Virus record (IMG/VR): IMGVR_UViG_3300050343_000109
Span: 1-37,337 of that record
Direction: 5' to 3' (one strand)
DNA from: a virus
Length of the DNA: 37,337 bases
Shown in pieces: positions 25,940 through 34,116 of the stretch. The notes beneath the pieces were generated by a model that saw only the letters and a program-made list of their open reading frames with translations, was not told the origin of the DNA and did no database searches. The stretch's first letter is position 1. Each line of letters opens with the position of its first letter. Made by a program: the position numbers and the translations under genes.

Positions 25940-26599
25940 ATGGCTACAGTACGAATGTCTATGCGTTTAGTTGATGAAATTGAAAGCGCAGCAAAAACAA
26001 AATTTAACAACACTCATGATTTTAAAGAGCAAACTGTGGAGATAGGCGATGTCGCCTTTGATACTCATATCAAACCAAATCTTTCAAAGTTTATCTCAAC
26101 TACAAAAGAATGTTTCCAAGATACTATTAATATATCTATGAAAGAAATAAATAGCATACAATTACATTCTTCTGTACACGATGACGATGACGATAGAGAG
26201 TACAACAAATCTTTTGAAATACCTTTGTCAACACCTTACACTGTTCCTAAGTTTATGTGTGCAAGTTACTATTCAGATTCACTTGATATCCATGTAACAC
26301 CCACTGATCCTAGTTTTATCAAAGCATTACAAATTGATATTCACAATAACAATCTTGCATTAAAACGTAGACAGTTTACTAAAAAAATTACTGATACTTT
26401 AAATAGTTTTACAACCTTAAATCAAGCACTTAAAGCTTTCCCAAGCTTATCAGATTTAGTTAAACCTGAATACATTCAAAAAGTTAATGAGAAAGTTAAT
26501 AGAACTCAAAAAGCAAAAGAACAAAAAGAATTTGCTCAAGACCAACTTAGTGAGCTTAATGAAGTATTACTAACTGACAAATTATTAGGAGATGACTAA
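25940..26599 (+). CDS. Unrecognised helical protein within the ATPase-VWA unit
   Basis: 219 residues starting MATVRMSMRLVDEIESAAKT, with AGGAGG upstream. An acidic run HDDDDDREYNKS lies near residue 80. The second half is a long helix with KITDTLNSFTTLNQALKAFP then LSDLVKPEYIQKVNEKVNRT. The phrase with TLNQALKAFPSLSDL resembles a piece of phage Nmad5-like proteins of unknown function, but that is weak. The stop overlaps the ATG of a 28-residue gene (TAATG). It could supply a scaffold or substrate protein for the ATPase. Confidence 0.55.
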   Translation: MATVRMSMRLVDEIESAAKTKFNNTHDFKEQTVEIGDVAFDTHIKPNLSKFISTTKECFQDTINISMKEINSIQLHSSVHDDDDDREYNKSFEIPLSTPYTVPKFMCASYYSDSLDIHVTPTDPSFIKALQIDIHNNNLALKRRQFTKKITDTLNSFTTLNQALKAFPSLSDLVKPEYIQKVNEKVNRTQKAKEQKEFAQDQLSELNEVLLTDKLLGDD

Positions 26600-26685
26600 T
26601 GGACCTACAACTATTACCAATATTAATGTTTATGGCTTTCTCTCTTTACGCTGTTGCATTAATAATTAAGGATAAAGAAAAATGA
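26599..26685 (+). CDS. 28-residue membrane microprotein
   Basis: A very short gene: MDLQLLPILMFMAFSLYAVA followed by LIIKDKEK. One hydrophobic helix of about 20 residues is followed by a basic-acidic tail, so a single-pass membrane peptide is likely. ATG overlaps the previous stop (TAATG), AGGAG lies 7 bases upstream, and its TGA overlaps the next ATG (ATGA). The two-sided coupling argues that it is a real gene. Function unknown. Confidence 0.55.
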   Translation: MDLQLLPILMFMAFSLYAVALIIKDKEK

Positions 26686-27281
26686 ATAATACTCAATTAA
26701 TGTACAAACCAGGTGACTGGGTACAATATAATTTTTGCGGCGGTAGAAGTTATGCCAGACTAAATAGTTACAAATGGTATGTACCTAGACCTTGGACCGA
26801 TAACAATGATGTTACACATTATTCAGATCCAAAGATTGTGTACAACGCTACTAAAATTTATGGCTTAAACCAAGGCTATCCTTCTGTTAGTAAGAAGTGG
26901 TCTAGAGAAGGTTGGGAACCTCTTAGTGGTTATAACTTAGAAGCTTCTAAAAATTATCCTGATTCTTTTCAAAGGGTCGCAAACGATTGGCCAGATGGCA
27001 TGCAACCTAAAGTAGTTCGCCGTACTCATACTTTTTTACCTGTATGGCAACAAGATATTATAGGCAAAATAGATTTTGATTCTTTACTTATACCACGGTA
27101 TCCAACTGATCCTAATGGTTGGAAAGTAGGAAATATTATGGCGTGGCTAGATACAAATAAATTAGAAGCTATGTGCTGTCCTGAACTTTCAAAAGATCCA
27201 GACAGAGCTAAACATCAATGGTTTATTGAACGTTTTGAACAACGCAAGGCCGAAGTACTAACAAGGAAACTAGAACTATGA
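26682..27281 (+). CDS. Unrecognised protein coupled to VWA gene
   Basis: 199 residues starting MNNTQLMYKPGDWVQYNFCG. Rich in Trp, Tyr and Pro, including KWYVPRPWTDNNDVTH and WKVGNIMAWLDTNKLEAMC. The first residues could form an SH3-like or KOW-like barrel (KPGDWVQYN), as is common for binding domains. It is joined to neighbours at both ends by ATGA overlaps, so it is probably made together with the VWA protein and may bind it. No family is recognised. Confidence 0.6.
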   Translation: MNNTQLMYKPGDWVQYNFCGGRSYARLNSYKWYVPRPWTDNNDVTHYSDPKIVYNATKIYGLNQGYPSVSKKWSREGWEPLSGYNLEASKNYPDSFQRVANDWPDGMQPKVVRRTHTFLPVWQQDIIGKIDFDSLLIPRYPTDPNGWKVGNIMAWLDTNKLEAMCCPELSKDPDRAKHQWFIERFEQRKAEVLTRKLEL

Positions 27282-28381
27282 CAAATGAACTATTCACAAA
27301 AGCAAGATCAAGACTTATTCTTGACCAACCTTTCTTTGGCACTTTGTGCTTAAGACTTAAACCTGTTGAGTGGGAAGACCAAACAGGTGCCACTGACGGT
27401 GTGCATTTATTCTACAATTTAAAATGGTTTACTAAATTATCAGAAGCACAACGTATTGGTTTTCTAGCTCACGAAGTTATGCACTGTGTACTTATGCATC
27501 ACACACGTAGGCAAGAACGTCACCCAAGTAAATGGAATGTAGCTGCTGACCATGCTATTAACCTTTTACTTTTACAAAACAATTTTGTACTTCCAGATGG
27601 GGGTTTACATGACTCTCAATATGCCAGCATGTCTACAGAACAAATCTACAATCTCCTGCCTGAACCTCCTCTAGGTTGGGACGATGTTAATGTAGATTCT
27701 GGTGGATGTGGTGGTGTGTTAGATCACCCCCATATGGATGGCACTACTCAAAAACAATCAGCAATTGAAGCACAAGAAACTGTTGCAATAAATCAAGCTG
27801 CAGAATCTGCTAAAGCTGCTGGTAAACTACCTGGTAATTTATCTACTATTATAGAAGCTGTCAATGAATCTAAAGTAGATTGGCGTTCTGTACTTGCAAG
27901 ATTCTTGCGTGCTAATAATACTTCTGATTATTCGTGGTCTCGACCTAACAGACGGTTTATAGGCCAAGGTATGTTTTTACCTTCTGCATACAATCCTTGC
28001 TTAGAAGAAATTGCAATTGCAGTTGATACTTCAGGTTCTATATCAGATGAAGAGCTGCAACAATTTACTTCAGAAACTACAGCAATCTTACATGACTTGA
28101 ATCCAAATCATATTCATTTCTTGCAATTTGATACTAGCGTACAAGAATATACTCAATACGCACGCGAAGACTTACCACTTAAAGTTACATATCAAAGTAG
28201 GGGCGGTACTTGTTTTAGCCCTGTTGTAGATTACATTAACGAGAAGTTACCTAATGTAGCTGCGTTAGTTTATCTGACTGATCTTGAATCAAACGACTTT
28301 GCAGACCAACCATCTTATCCAGTTCTTTGGGTTACAACTTATGCTGAGGAGGCACCTTATGGCGAAATTATCAAAATGTAA
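27278..28381 (+). CDS. DUF2201-type metallopeptidase-like/VWA protein
   Basis: 367 residues, intact. Residues 1-130 form the DUF2201 N-terminal part: FYNLKWFTKLSEAQRIGFLA, then HEVMH at 65-69, an HExxH zinc motif, then MHHTRRQERHPSKWNVAADH. From about residue 240 comes a VWA domain with the MIDAS motif DTSGS (250-254) and later TYQSRGGTCFSPVVDYINEK and LVYLTDLESNDF. In known pairs, a VWA protein of this type works with a MoxR ATPase, and such pairs are encoded by N4-like and some marine phages. The ATPase gene is 1.6 kb upstream in the same unit. The substrate is unknown. Confidence 0.85.
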   Translation: MTNELFTKARSRLILDQPFFGTLCLRLKPVEWEDQTGATDGVHLFYNLKWFTKLSEAQRIGFLAHEVMHCVLMHHTRRQERHPSKWNVAADHAINLLLLQNNFVLPDGGLHDSQYASMSTEQIYNLLPEPPLGWDDVNVDSGGCGGVLDHPHMDGTTQKQSAIEAQETVAINQAAESAKAAGKLPGNLSTIIEAVNESKVDWRSVLARFLRANNTSDYSWSRPNRRFIGQGMFLPSAYNPCLEEIAIAVDTSGSISDEELQQFTSETTAILHDLNPNHIHFLQFDTSVQEYTQYAREDLPLKVTYQSRGGTCFSPVVDYINEKLPNVAALVYLTDLESNDFADQPSYPVLWVTTYAEEAPYGEIIKM

Positions 28382-28538
28382 TAGACTTCTAAAAGATTAC
28401 GGAAAGTCTATTCTTACCGGTTCAGTAGTGATGCTTATGCTCATTGCTATTGCTGTTTCATTACAGCATTTCTTAACACTACTTAGTATTGCCGTACTTT
28501 GTGGTGTAGCAACTTATCTTATATGGAGGTTAAACTAA
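28359..28538 (+). CDS. Small two-helix membrane protein
   Basis: 59 residues from ATG 28359 (MAKLSKCNRLLKDYGKSI), with GAGGAGG 6 bases upstream inside the VWA gene. Two hydrophobic helices (GSVVMLMLIAIAVSLQHFL and SIAVLCGVATYLIW) separated by a short turn, with a basic N-terminus. The stop overlaps the next ATG (TAATG). Role unknown; two close helices resemble holins or stress-type membrane peptides. Confidence 0.55.
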   Translation: MAKLSKCNRLLKDYGKSILTGSVVMLMLIAIAVSLQHFLTLLSIAVLCGVATYLIWRLN

Positions 28539-28690
28539 TGGCACAACTTATATCAGCTGCAACAACAGCTCTTTGGATTCTTATTGAACTTATTCAATTT
28601 GGTTATATGGCATATCTTATGTGGCAAAGGAGGAATGATGATACTAGTAGGCATACTCAGCGCGCTAGGACTGCTCTTTCTTGCGCTTAA
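28538..28690 (+). CDS. Small single-helix membrane protein
   Basis: 50 residues (MAQLISAATTALWILIELIQ). One hydrophobic helix of about 25 residues continues through FGYMAYLMW and is followed by a positively charged tail rich in Arg, ending LSCA. ATG overlaps the previous stop and GGAGG lies 8 bases upstream, so translation is coupled. The end runs 53 bases into the next gene in another frame. Confidence 0.5.
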   Translation: MAQLISAATTALWILIELIQFGYMAYLMWQRRNDDTSRHTQRARTALSCA

Positions 28691-28964
28691 AGTCGGTGGC
28701 CGTAAGGCCATCGGTCACGATGTTTTTGTAGATGTAATTATTACTATTACATTGTTGCTTTGTTTTTATGGCACTTTTTCTGGCACTACTGCTGCTATGG
28801 TAGGTGGCTTGTGCGCATCGATTGTTTTGTTTATTATGAAGAAAACAATGATGCACGAAAAGCTTACAGTAAAACAAAAACCTGTTCGTGTTTTCAAAGT
28901 AAACTTTAATCGCCCTGCATTTGAATGGGAAGAAGTAAAACCTGATTGGCGTAAGACAGACTAA
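28638..28964 (+). CDS. Small membrane protein with three helices
   Basis: 108 residues from ATG 28638 (MILVGILSALGLLFLALKVG), with AGGAGG 4 bases upstream; ATG 28635 would be too close. Three hydrophobic segments: residues 1-18, about 30-50 (VFVDVIITITLLLCFYG) and about 53-72 (AAMVGGLCASIVLFIM). The C-terminal 35 residues are charged and predicted to face the cytoplasm, with KVNFNRPAFEWEEVKPDWRK. Unknown function. It ends the run of tiny membrane genes. Confidence 0.55.
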   Translation: MILVGILSALGLLFLALKVGGRKAIGHDVFVDVIITITLLLCFYGTFSGTTAAMVGGLCASIVLFIMKKTMMHEKLTVKQKPVRVFKVNFNRPAFEWEEVKPDWRKTD

Positions 28965-28974
28965 GGAGGTAACA

Positions 28975-29157
28975 ATGTCATACAGCGAAGAAGAATTTAA
29001 TTACAATATAAAAGAAACTTATAAAGATAATTTTATGCTATGGCACAGAATGTCAAATGATGAACGACGTTTCTATAAAGAAGAACCATTAACAACGAAA
29101 GAAGCACTTAAACAATTTATAAAACTATTTGGTACCAGAAAACTTAAGGAGAAATAA
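28975..29157 (+). CDS. Unrecognised small charged protein
   Basis: 60 residues starting MSYSEEEFNYNIKETYKDNF, with AGGAGG 6 bases upstream. Acidic at the start and basic at the end (IKLFGTRKLKEK), mainly helical. No motif. It is followed one base later by the next gene of the cluster. Confidence 0.55.
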   Translation: MSYSEEEFNYNIKETYKDNFMLWHRMSNDERRFYKEEPLTTKEALKQFIKLFGTRKLKEK

Positions 29158-29158
29158 T

Positions 29159-29329
29159 ATGGGCGCACTAAAAAAATGGATGCATTCCGTTTACGATGAT
29201 TGTTTTGAACTTGGCGTCTCTGCCACAGCAGAAAAATACAACATACCTGAACAAGAAGTAAAACAAGTTACTATGACTTGGGACGATTTTGACGGTCCTT
29301 GGGAAGATTATGTTGAATCTGCAACATGA
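29159..29329 (+). CDS. Unrecognised 56-residue protein
   Basis: [20 protein letters not shown] from ATG 29159, with AGGAG 8 bases upstream. The middle, [17 protein letters not shown], looks like a helix-turn-helix or recognition helix pair, and the C-terminus is acidic with three Trp/Asp groups ([14 protein letters not shown]). It overlaps the NrdR-like gene by ATGA. A DNA-binding helper is possible, but not proven. Confidence 0.5.
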   Translation: MGALKKWMHSVYDDCFELGVSATAEKYNIPEQEVKQVTMTWDDFDGPWEDYVESAT

Positions 29330-29475
29330 AATGTAGAGATTGCAATTCAAAAACAAAAGTAATCGATTCCAGAACTGTATTAGACGAACTTGTTTATCGA
29401 CGTAGGAAATGTTTAAATTGTGGAACTACGTTTACAACGTACGAGGAACGGGAAACAAAACCCTCTAAAAAATAA
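29326..29475 (+). CDS. Stand-alone NrdR-like zinc ribbon
   Basis: 49 residues: [20 protein letters not shown], then [20 protein letters not shown] and a basic tail ending KPSKK. This is nearly the complete N-terminal zinc ribbon of NrdR: CxxC, KVIDSR, RRR-x-C-x-x-C, FTTYE. The ATP-cone that senses dATP/ATP in NrdR is absent. NrdR represses ribonucleotide reductase genes in bacteria. A free zinc ribbon could occupy host NrdR boxes or compete with NrdR and change nucleotide supply during infection. It sits between small regulatory-type genes and just before the polymerase. Coupled by ATGA to the previous gene. The role is inferred; the sequence similarity is strong. Confidence 0.75.
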   Translation: MKCRDCNSKTKVIDSRTVLDELVYRRRKCLNCGTTFTTYEERETKPSKK

Positions 29476-29494
29476 AATAGTCCAAGGAGGAACT

Positions 29495-29662
29495 ATGAGT
29501 GATAACAATCTTATAGCAAAGCTATTAAACAGTATTATTGATGATGTAGAAAGCGGTAATTACCAGGAACTTGATTCATTATTACGTTTACTAATAGCCT
29601 TTGAAATACCAAGAAAAATAATGGAAGACCATGTAGGAGTCTATGATGCCACCAACCCTTAA
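29495..29662 (+). CDS. Unrecognised small helical protein before the polymerase
   Basis: 55 residues starting MSDNNLIAKLLNSIIDDVES, with AGGAGG 6 bases upstream. Predicted helical throughout: QELDSLLRLLIAFEIPRKIM is an amphipathic helix. Its end overlaps the polymerase start. No family is recognised; small acidic helical proteins at this place sometimes help the polymerase. Confidence 0.55.
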   Translation: MSDNNLIAKLLNSIIDDVESGNYQELDSLLRLLIAFEIPRKIMEDHVGVYDATNP

Positions 29663-31457
29663 AAAATTATATTTAGATTTTGAAACTTATTATGATACTA
29701 ATGTTTCTTTATCTAAAATATCAACTGTTCAGTATGTCACTCACCCTCAGTTTAAAGTATGGGGCGTAGGTGTTCGACTAGAAGATGAACAAACAACCTG
29801 GATCACAGGTGACGAATGTCATGATTTCTTTGCACAAGTTGATTGGGATGAAATAGCCCTTGTTTGTCATAATACTTTATTTGATGCTTATATACTTACT
29901 CAGTATTACGGATACCAACCCGCATATTATTATGACACAGCGGCCATGGCTCGTGGTACAAACCCAAATGAATCTGCACGTTTGATGCATGTAGCTGAGC
30001 GTTTATTTCCAAATGACGATACGATGCGTAAAGGAGACGAACTTGTACAAGCAAAGGGCATAGTTGATTTACCACCTAACGTAGAAGAATCTATTGCTGG
30101 TTATTGTATACAAGATGTAGATCTTACTTATGCAATCTTTAAAAGATTACTTACAAGTTATCCACAGGAAGAGTTAGATTTGATTGACTTAACTGTTCGA
30201 CTTTTTGTAGAACCTAAACTTATGTTAGACACTGACATGTTAATAGAGCATAGAAAAAACATCCTTGAAAACACAAAGAACTTAATAGAAAAAAGTGGAC
30301 TAACCAGAGAAACTTTAGCCTCTCAAGTAAAGTTTGCTACGTACTTAACTGAGGATCTAAACCTTGTAATACCTAAAAAGAAAAGTGTTGCAACTGGTAA
30401 AATGATACCTGCTTTTAGTAAAACTGACGGTGGTTACATACAAATGTGTAGAGCTCACCCAGAGTACAATCATATTTGGGAAGCTAGAGAAGCTGTAAAA
30501 TCACGTATTGAAGAAACACGTGCTGAACGTATGATAAACGCAACAAATCCAGACGGTACCTTTAGTGTACCACTTAGATATTACGCTGCACACACAGGTA
30601 GGTTTGGGGGTTCAGATAAAATTAACTTACAAAACTTACCTCGGGGCTCTGCGTTACGTACTGCAATTATAAGTCCACCTAATCGTACTATGTACATTGC
30701 TGATTTATCTAATATCGAAGCTCGTATGTTAGCTTGGCTAGCAAAAGAAGCTGATTTGATTGACGCTTTTGCTGCTGGCAGAGATGTGTACAGCGAATTT
30801 GCTTCTGATATATATGGACGAACAATAACAAAAGCTGACAAGCTAGAAAGATATGTAGGTAAAACAGCTATACTCGGTTTGGGGTACGGAATGGGGCCTG
30901 ACAAATTTAAGTTAACACTTAAGTCAGGTTCTCCCTCCGTTGAAATTACAGACTCGACAGCCATGGCTATTGTTAGTCAGTATCGAGCTAAGTACCCAAA
31001 CATTAATCGTTTATGGAACGCTTCTAAACAACTACTATTTTACATGTTGAACCGTAGTTCGGATGGCATGACTTACGGACCTTTAACTGTACGCTACAAA
31101 GCACTAGAGCTGCCAAATGGTATGCAACTACAATACCCACAACTTGCATATATACAAAATCAATTTATGTATATGTCTGGTAAAACACAAATCAGGACAC
31201 ACGGACCTCGTTTAACAGAAAATATAGTTCAAGCTTTAGCTCGTATAGTTATTACTGAGCAAATGTTAGAAGTGCACAGACAGCCTGATCTAGATGTTGT
31301 ACTGCAAATACATGACGAAATTATTTCTCTTGGCTCATCAGTACAACCAAACGAGACATTAGATAAGATCCTAGGTATAATGAAAACAGCACCAAATTGG
31401 TGTTCTGATTTACCGCTAGATGCAGAAGGCAACCACAGTACAAGATATGATAAATAA
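29646..31457 (+). CDS. polA: Family A DNA polymerase with 3'-5' exonuclease, Leu at position 762
   Basis: 603 residues, intact. The start is set at ATG 29646 (AGGAG 6 bases upstream); ATG 29643 is the alternative. Exonuclease motifs: LYLDFET (Exo I), CHNTLFDAYI (Exo II) and YCIQDVDLTYAIF (Exo III). Polymerase motif A is DLSNIEARMLAW, motif B RYVGKTAILGLGYGMG and motif C LQIHDEII. In motif B, aligned with E. coli RRSAKAINFGLIYGMS, the residue equivalent to F762 is Leu (codon 30873-30875). Tyr is found in T7 and Phe in E. coli. No DnaJ-like insertion is seen. It replicates phage DNA with the primase-helicase and helicases downstream. The stop overlaps the csrA start (TAATG). Confidence 0.95.
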   Translation: MPPTLKKLYLDFETYYDTNVSLSKISTVQYVTHPQFKVWGVGVRLEDEQTTWITGDECHDFFAQVDWDEIALVCHNTLFDAYILTQYYGYQPAYYYDTAAMARGTNPNESARLMHVAERLFPNDDTMRKGDELVQAKGIVDLPPNVEESIAGYCIQDVDLTYAIFKRLLTSYPQEELDLIDLTVRLFVEPKLMLDTDMLIEHRKNILENTKNLIEKSGLTRETLASQVKFATYLTEDLNLVIPKKKSVATGKMIPAFSKTDGGYIQMCRAHPEYNHIWEAREAVKSRIEETRAERMINATNPDGTFSVPLRYYAAHTGRFGGSDKINLQNLPRGSALRTAIISPPNRTMYIADLSNIEARMLAWLAKEADLIDAFAAGRDVYSEFASDIYGRTITKADKLERYVGKTAILGLGYGMGPDKFKLTLKSGSPSVEITDSTAMAIVSQYRAKYPNINRLWNASKQLLFYMLNRSSDGMTYGPLTVRYKALELPNGMQLQYPQLAYIQNQFMYMSGKTQIRTHGPRLTENIVQALARIVITEQMLEVHRQPDLDVVLQIHDEIISLGSSVQPNETLDKILGIMKTAPNWCSDLPLDAEGNHSTRYDK

Positions 31458-31636
31458 TGAGTAATTTAGTATTAACAAGAAAGAAAAAAGATTCAGTCAT
31501 AATTTATGATAAGAATAAACAATTGTGTAAAATTACTATTACTTCTTTAGGTCCTCGACAAGTTAAGCTTGCATTTGAAGCTGATAATGATGTTAAGATA
31601 GACCGTGAAGAAATTTATAAAGCTAAAAATATTTAA
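31457..31636 (+). CDS. csrA: CsrA/RsmA-like RNA-binding translational regulator
   Basis: 59 residues: MSNLVLTRKKKDSVIIYDKN, then KITITSLGPRQVKLAFEADN and DVKIDREEIYKAKNI. It aligns with CsrA (LILTRR..., ITVLGVKGNQVRIG, APKEVSVHREEIY): L4, R6 and the QV and REEIY motifs are kept, including the Arg equivalent to R44 that binds RNA. The extra loop residues (DKNKQL) lengthen the first turn. CsrA binds GGA in mRNA leaders, blocks or stabilises transcripts and is a global regulator. Here it is translationally coupled to the polymerase by TAATG, followed by a 31-base gap to the primase gene. It may redirect host carbon metabolism or tune phage mRNAs. The short length hides it from cut-offs of 60 codons. 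Confidence 0.85.
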   Translation: MSNLVLTRKKKDSVIIYDKNKQLCKITITSLGPRQVKLAFEADNDVKIDREEIYKAKNI

Positions 31637-31667
31637 ACTTAGCTTTCATTAACAAAATGGAGTTGTT

Positions 31668-34041
31668 ATGAAAATTACTTTTTTAAAAGCAAAACACCCT
31701 CTTGTAAAAGAGATAACTAAAAATGGTACAAAACCTTATCCTTTAGTTAAAAAATTTACATCCAACGAATTTGAAATAAACAAATCTCAAAAAGGTTTAA
31801 AAGAATTATTTGAACATTTACAAACTGCAGCAGACGCTGGTGCTTGTTTACACAAAGGTCCTTTAAAAACACCATTAAAAAATGAATCAAGAGCCTTTGT
31901 TGCAGACAGACTTGCACCAGCTGATTTACTTGTAATAGATATAGATGGATTAGAATTACCTATTTCTAAAATTACAAACGTACAATCTGTAGCTGAAAAA
32001 GTTATTGCACAATTACCTGAATACTTTCAAGATGTTAGTTACATTGCTCAAGCTAGTGCATCTTTAGGTTTAAAGAAAAATAAAATTAGTTTACATTTCT
32101 TTTTTCTTTTAAAACAATCTGTTAACCCTAAAACATTAAAAGAATGGTTACGTATGTTAAATTACGAAACCGACATATTAGCTGACCAATTAAAATTGTC
32201 AGCAAACGGACAAAGTTTGTGTTACATACTTGACCCATCAGTAGCAGACAATAGTAAATTAATTTATATTGCTCCTCCAAAGTTTGAAGGTGTACAAGAC
32301 CCTATAAAAGATCAACGTTTTGTATTAGTAAAACGAAGCCAAGCTACTTTAGACTTAGCTACTTACACTCATAACCCTGAACGTGTACACAATTTAGGCA
32401 TACAAATAAAAGACAACTTACGTAAAAAACAAAACTTACCGAAGAAAACTGGTAAAGTTACAACACTAAGCGTAGCTGGCGAAGCTCAAGATGTTTTACA
32501 AAACCCAGATAAAATGACTATTGAAGTTTCTAGAGTAGCTGAGCCTTATGTTAATTGTAATGTAAATGGAGGCGACAGCGGAGCGTATTACTTTGTATTA
32601 GACAACCCTCATTATATGTATAACTTTAAAGGCGAGCCTATTTGGGAAATACAAAAAGCAGATCCTGACTTTTATAAAAACATATTTGAAATCTTTGCAG
32701 ATAAAATTAATAACAATCAAAAACTAAAACCTGTTGTACTAAGAGACTTTCATACTGACACTTATTACAATGGCGTCTTTAACGATGTAACCCAACAGTT
32801 TTCAGATGATTACCCTTTAACTCCTACTAATAAAAACTCTCTTGAAGATTTTATGCGAACTCATAATAGAGCATTACCTGATTTTGTTCCAGATGCACGC
32901 GTTGTGTTTGACCCTTCCTCAGATAAAGGTATTGAACTTGAAGAAGCTCCTTATTTTGTTAATTTATTTAGACGTACACAATACATGTTACAAGCTAAAG
33001 AAACACAACAATTAGAATATGGCACAGCAACTAAATTAAAAAATTAACACCAAATATACGCACTCTTATTTCTCACGTACTTGGAAATGGTAAAACAGAG
33101 TTTGAACACTTTATTAATTGGTTAGCTTATATTTATCAAAACAAAAGAAAAACAATGACAGCTTGGATTTTTACAGGCGTACCAGGCACTGGTAAAGGTT
33201 TGTTAATACATAAAGTACTTAAAACCTTTATTTGGTGAACAACAAGTTCCAATGCGTTCTTTAGAAAATATAGAAGAACAATTTAATTTATACATGCGAA
33301 CAGCGCTTTTTCTTGTTGTAGATGAATTTCGAATGGCAGATTCAGGTTCTGTAGGCAAAATGGCTGACAAGTTAAAACACCAATTACAGAACCAACTCTC
33401 ACCATTAGAGCTATGCGTACAAACCAAGTTGAGCTGCCGAGTTTTTGTAACTTTATATTCTTAACTAACAGAGGAGATGCTGTAAAAATAGAAGACGGTG
33501 ACAGACGTTACAATGTAGGGCCCCAGACAAGAAATTAAAGTTAGAAAAACACCCTGAGTACTTAATAACATTGACACTCTTTCTCAAGAACTTTATACAT
33601 TTGCAGGAGTTCTTAAATCAAGTTTAAAGTAGATCAACGTATGGCACACACTAGCTTTAGAAAATGAAGCTAAATCTCAAATGAAAGAAATATCTATGTC
33701 TGTACTTAGAAGAATTTGCATTCGCAGTACGACAACGAAACTTAGAATACTTTATAGACATTTTAGAAATACCACTTACAAATACATTTGAAGCTGGCCC
33801 TATTAGTACAGCACAAAGATATATAAAAGATTGGATAGCAAAGCAGGACAAGAAACTTGCATACCTATGTCTCAATTAAAATTAACATATGATGTACTTA
33901 CTGACAGTCGTAATAAACTTTCTACAAAGAGACTTTACAAAAGCAATGTCTACGATTAAATATTACTACTGCTGAAAACGTATAAAAGATAAAACAGTAA
34001 GAGGGGTTGTATTAACTTGGAAATTAGACAATAATGTATAG
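31668..34041 (+). CDS. AEP primase-helicase (DUF5906-like), frameshifted
   Basis: About 790 residues in the intact gene. The N-terminal half resembles an archaeo-eukaryotic-type primase: LLVIDIDGLELP is the acidic catalytic pair, and SLGLKKNKISLHFFFLL the later His strand. A frame break lies at A6 (33038-33043), after which come Walker A GVPGTGKG, Walker B FLVVDEF and the sequence RAMRTNQVELPSFCNFIFLT, NRGDAVKIEDGDRRYNVGPR, typical of SF3-like DUF5906 helicases of phages. The end near 34000 reads TVRGVVLTWKLDNNV. At least eight breaks occur after 33040. It would prime and unwind DNA at the phage fork. A GGAG site precedes ATG 31668. Confidence 0.75.
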
Positions 34042-34105
34042 AGAAGATTCTTTAATAGAAAGTCATTTTGAAGAAACTGATTTAAACTTATTAAAGAAAG
34101 CATAG
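34034..34105 (+). CDS. Possible 23-residue microprotein
   Basis: MYRESLI-type open stretch, acidic, ending LLKKA at a TAG. It starts inside the end of the primase-helicase gene and stops 11 bases before the nuclease gene. No strong ribosome site is seen, and the region has read errors, so it may be noise. Confidence 0.25.
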   Translation: MYREDSLIESHFEETDLNLLKKA

Positions 34106-34116
34106 CTAGGAATTAT

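Noticed and set aside
25940-26599. Nucleotide modification enzyme (Nmad5) call
   Set aside because: Only one short phrase suggests it, so I left the gene as unrecognised.
28697-28715. GGCC-based hairpin near GGTGGCCGTAAGGCCATC
   Set aside because: It lies inside a membrane-protein gene, has no T-run and is short, so a chance coding palindrome is likely.
624-33043. Programmed ribosomal frameshifting
   Set aside because: Breaks occur in both directions, at many unrelated runs and in genes that must be intact, so sequencing error explains them better.
33203-33427. Minus-strand frames in the right arm, such as 33203-33427 and 35434-35685
   Set aside because: Antisense to the primase-helicase and SNF2 genes, without start signals or family patterns.
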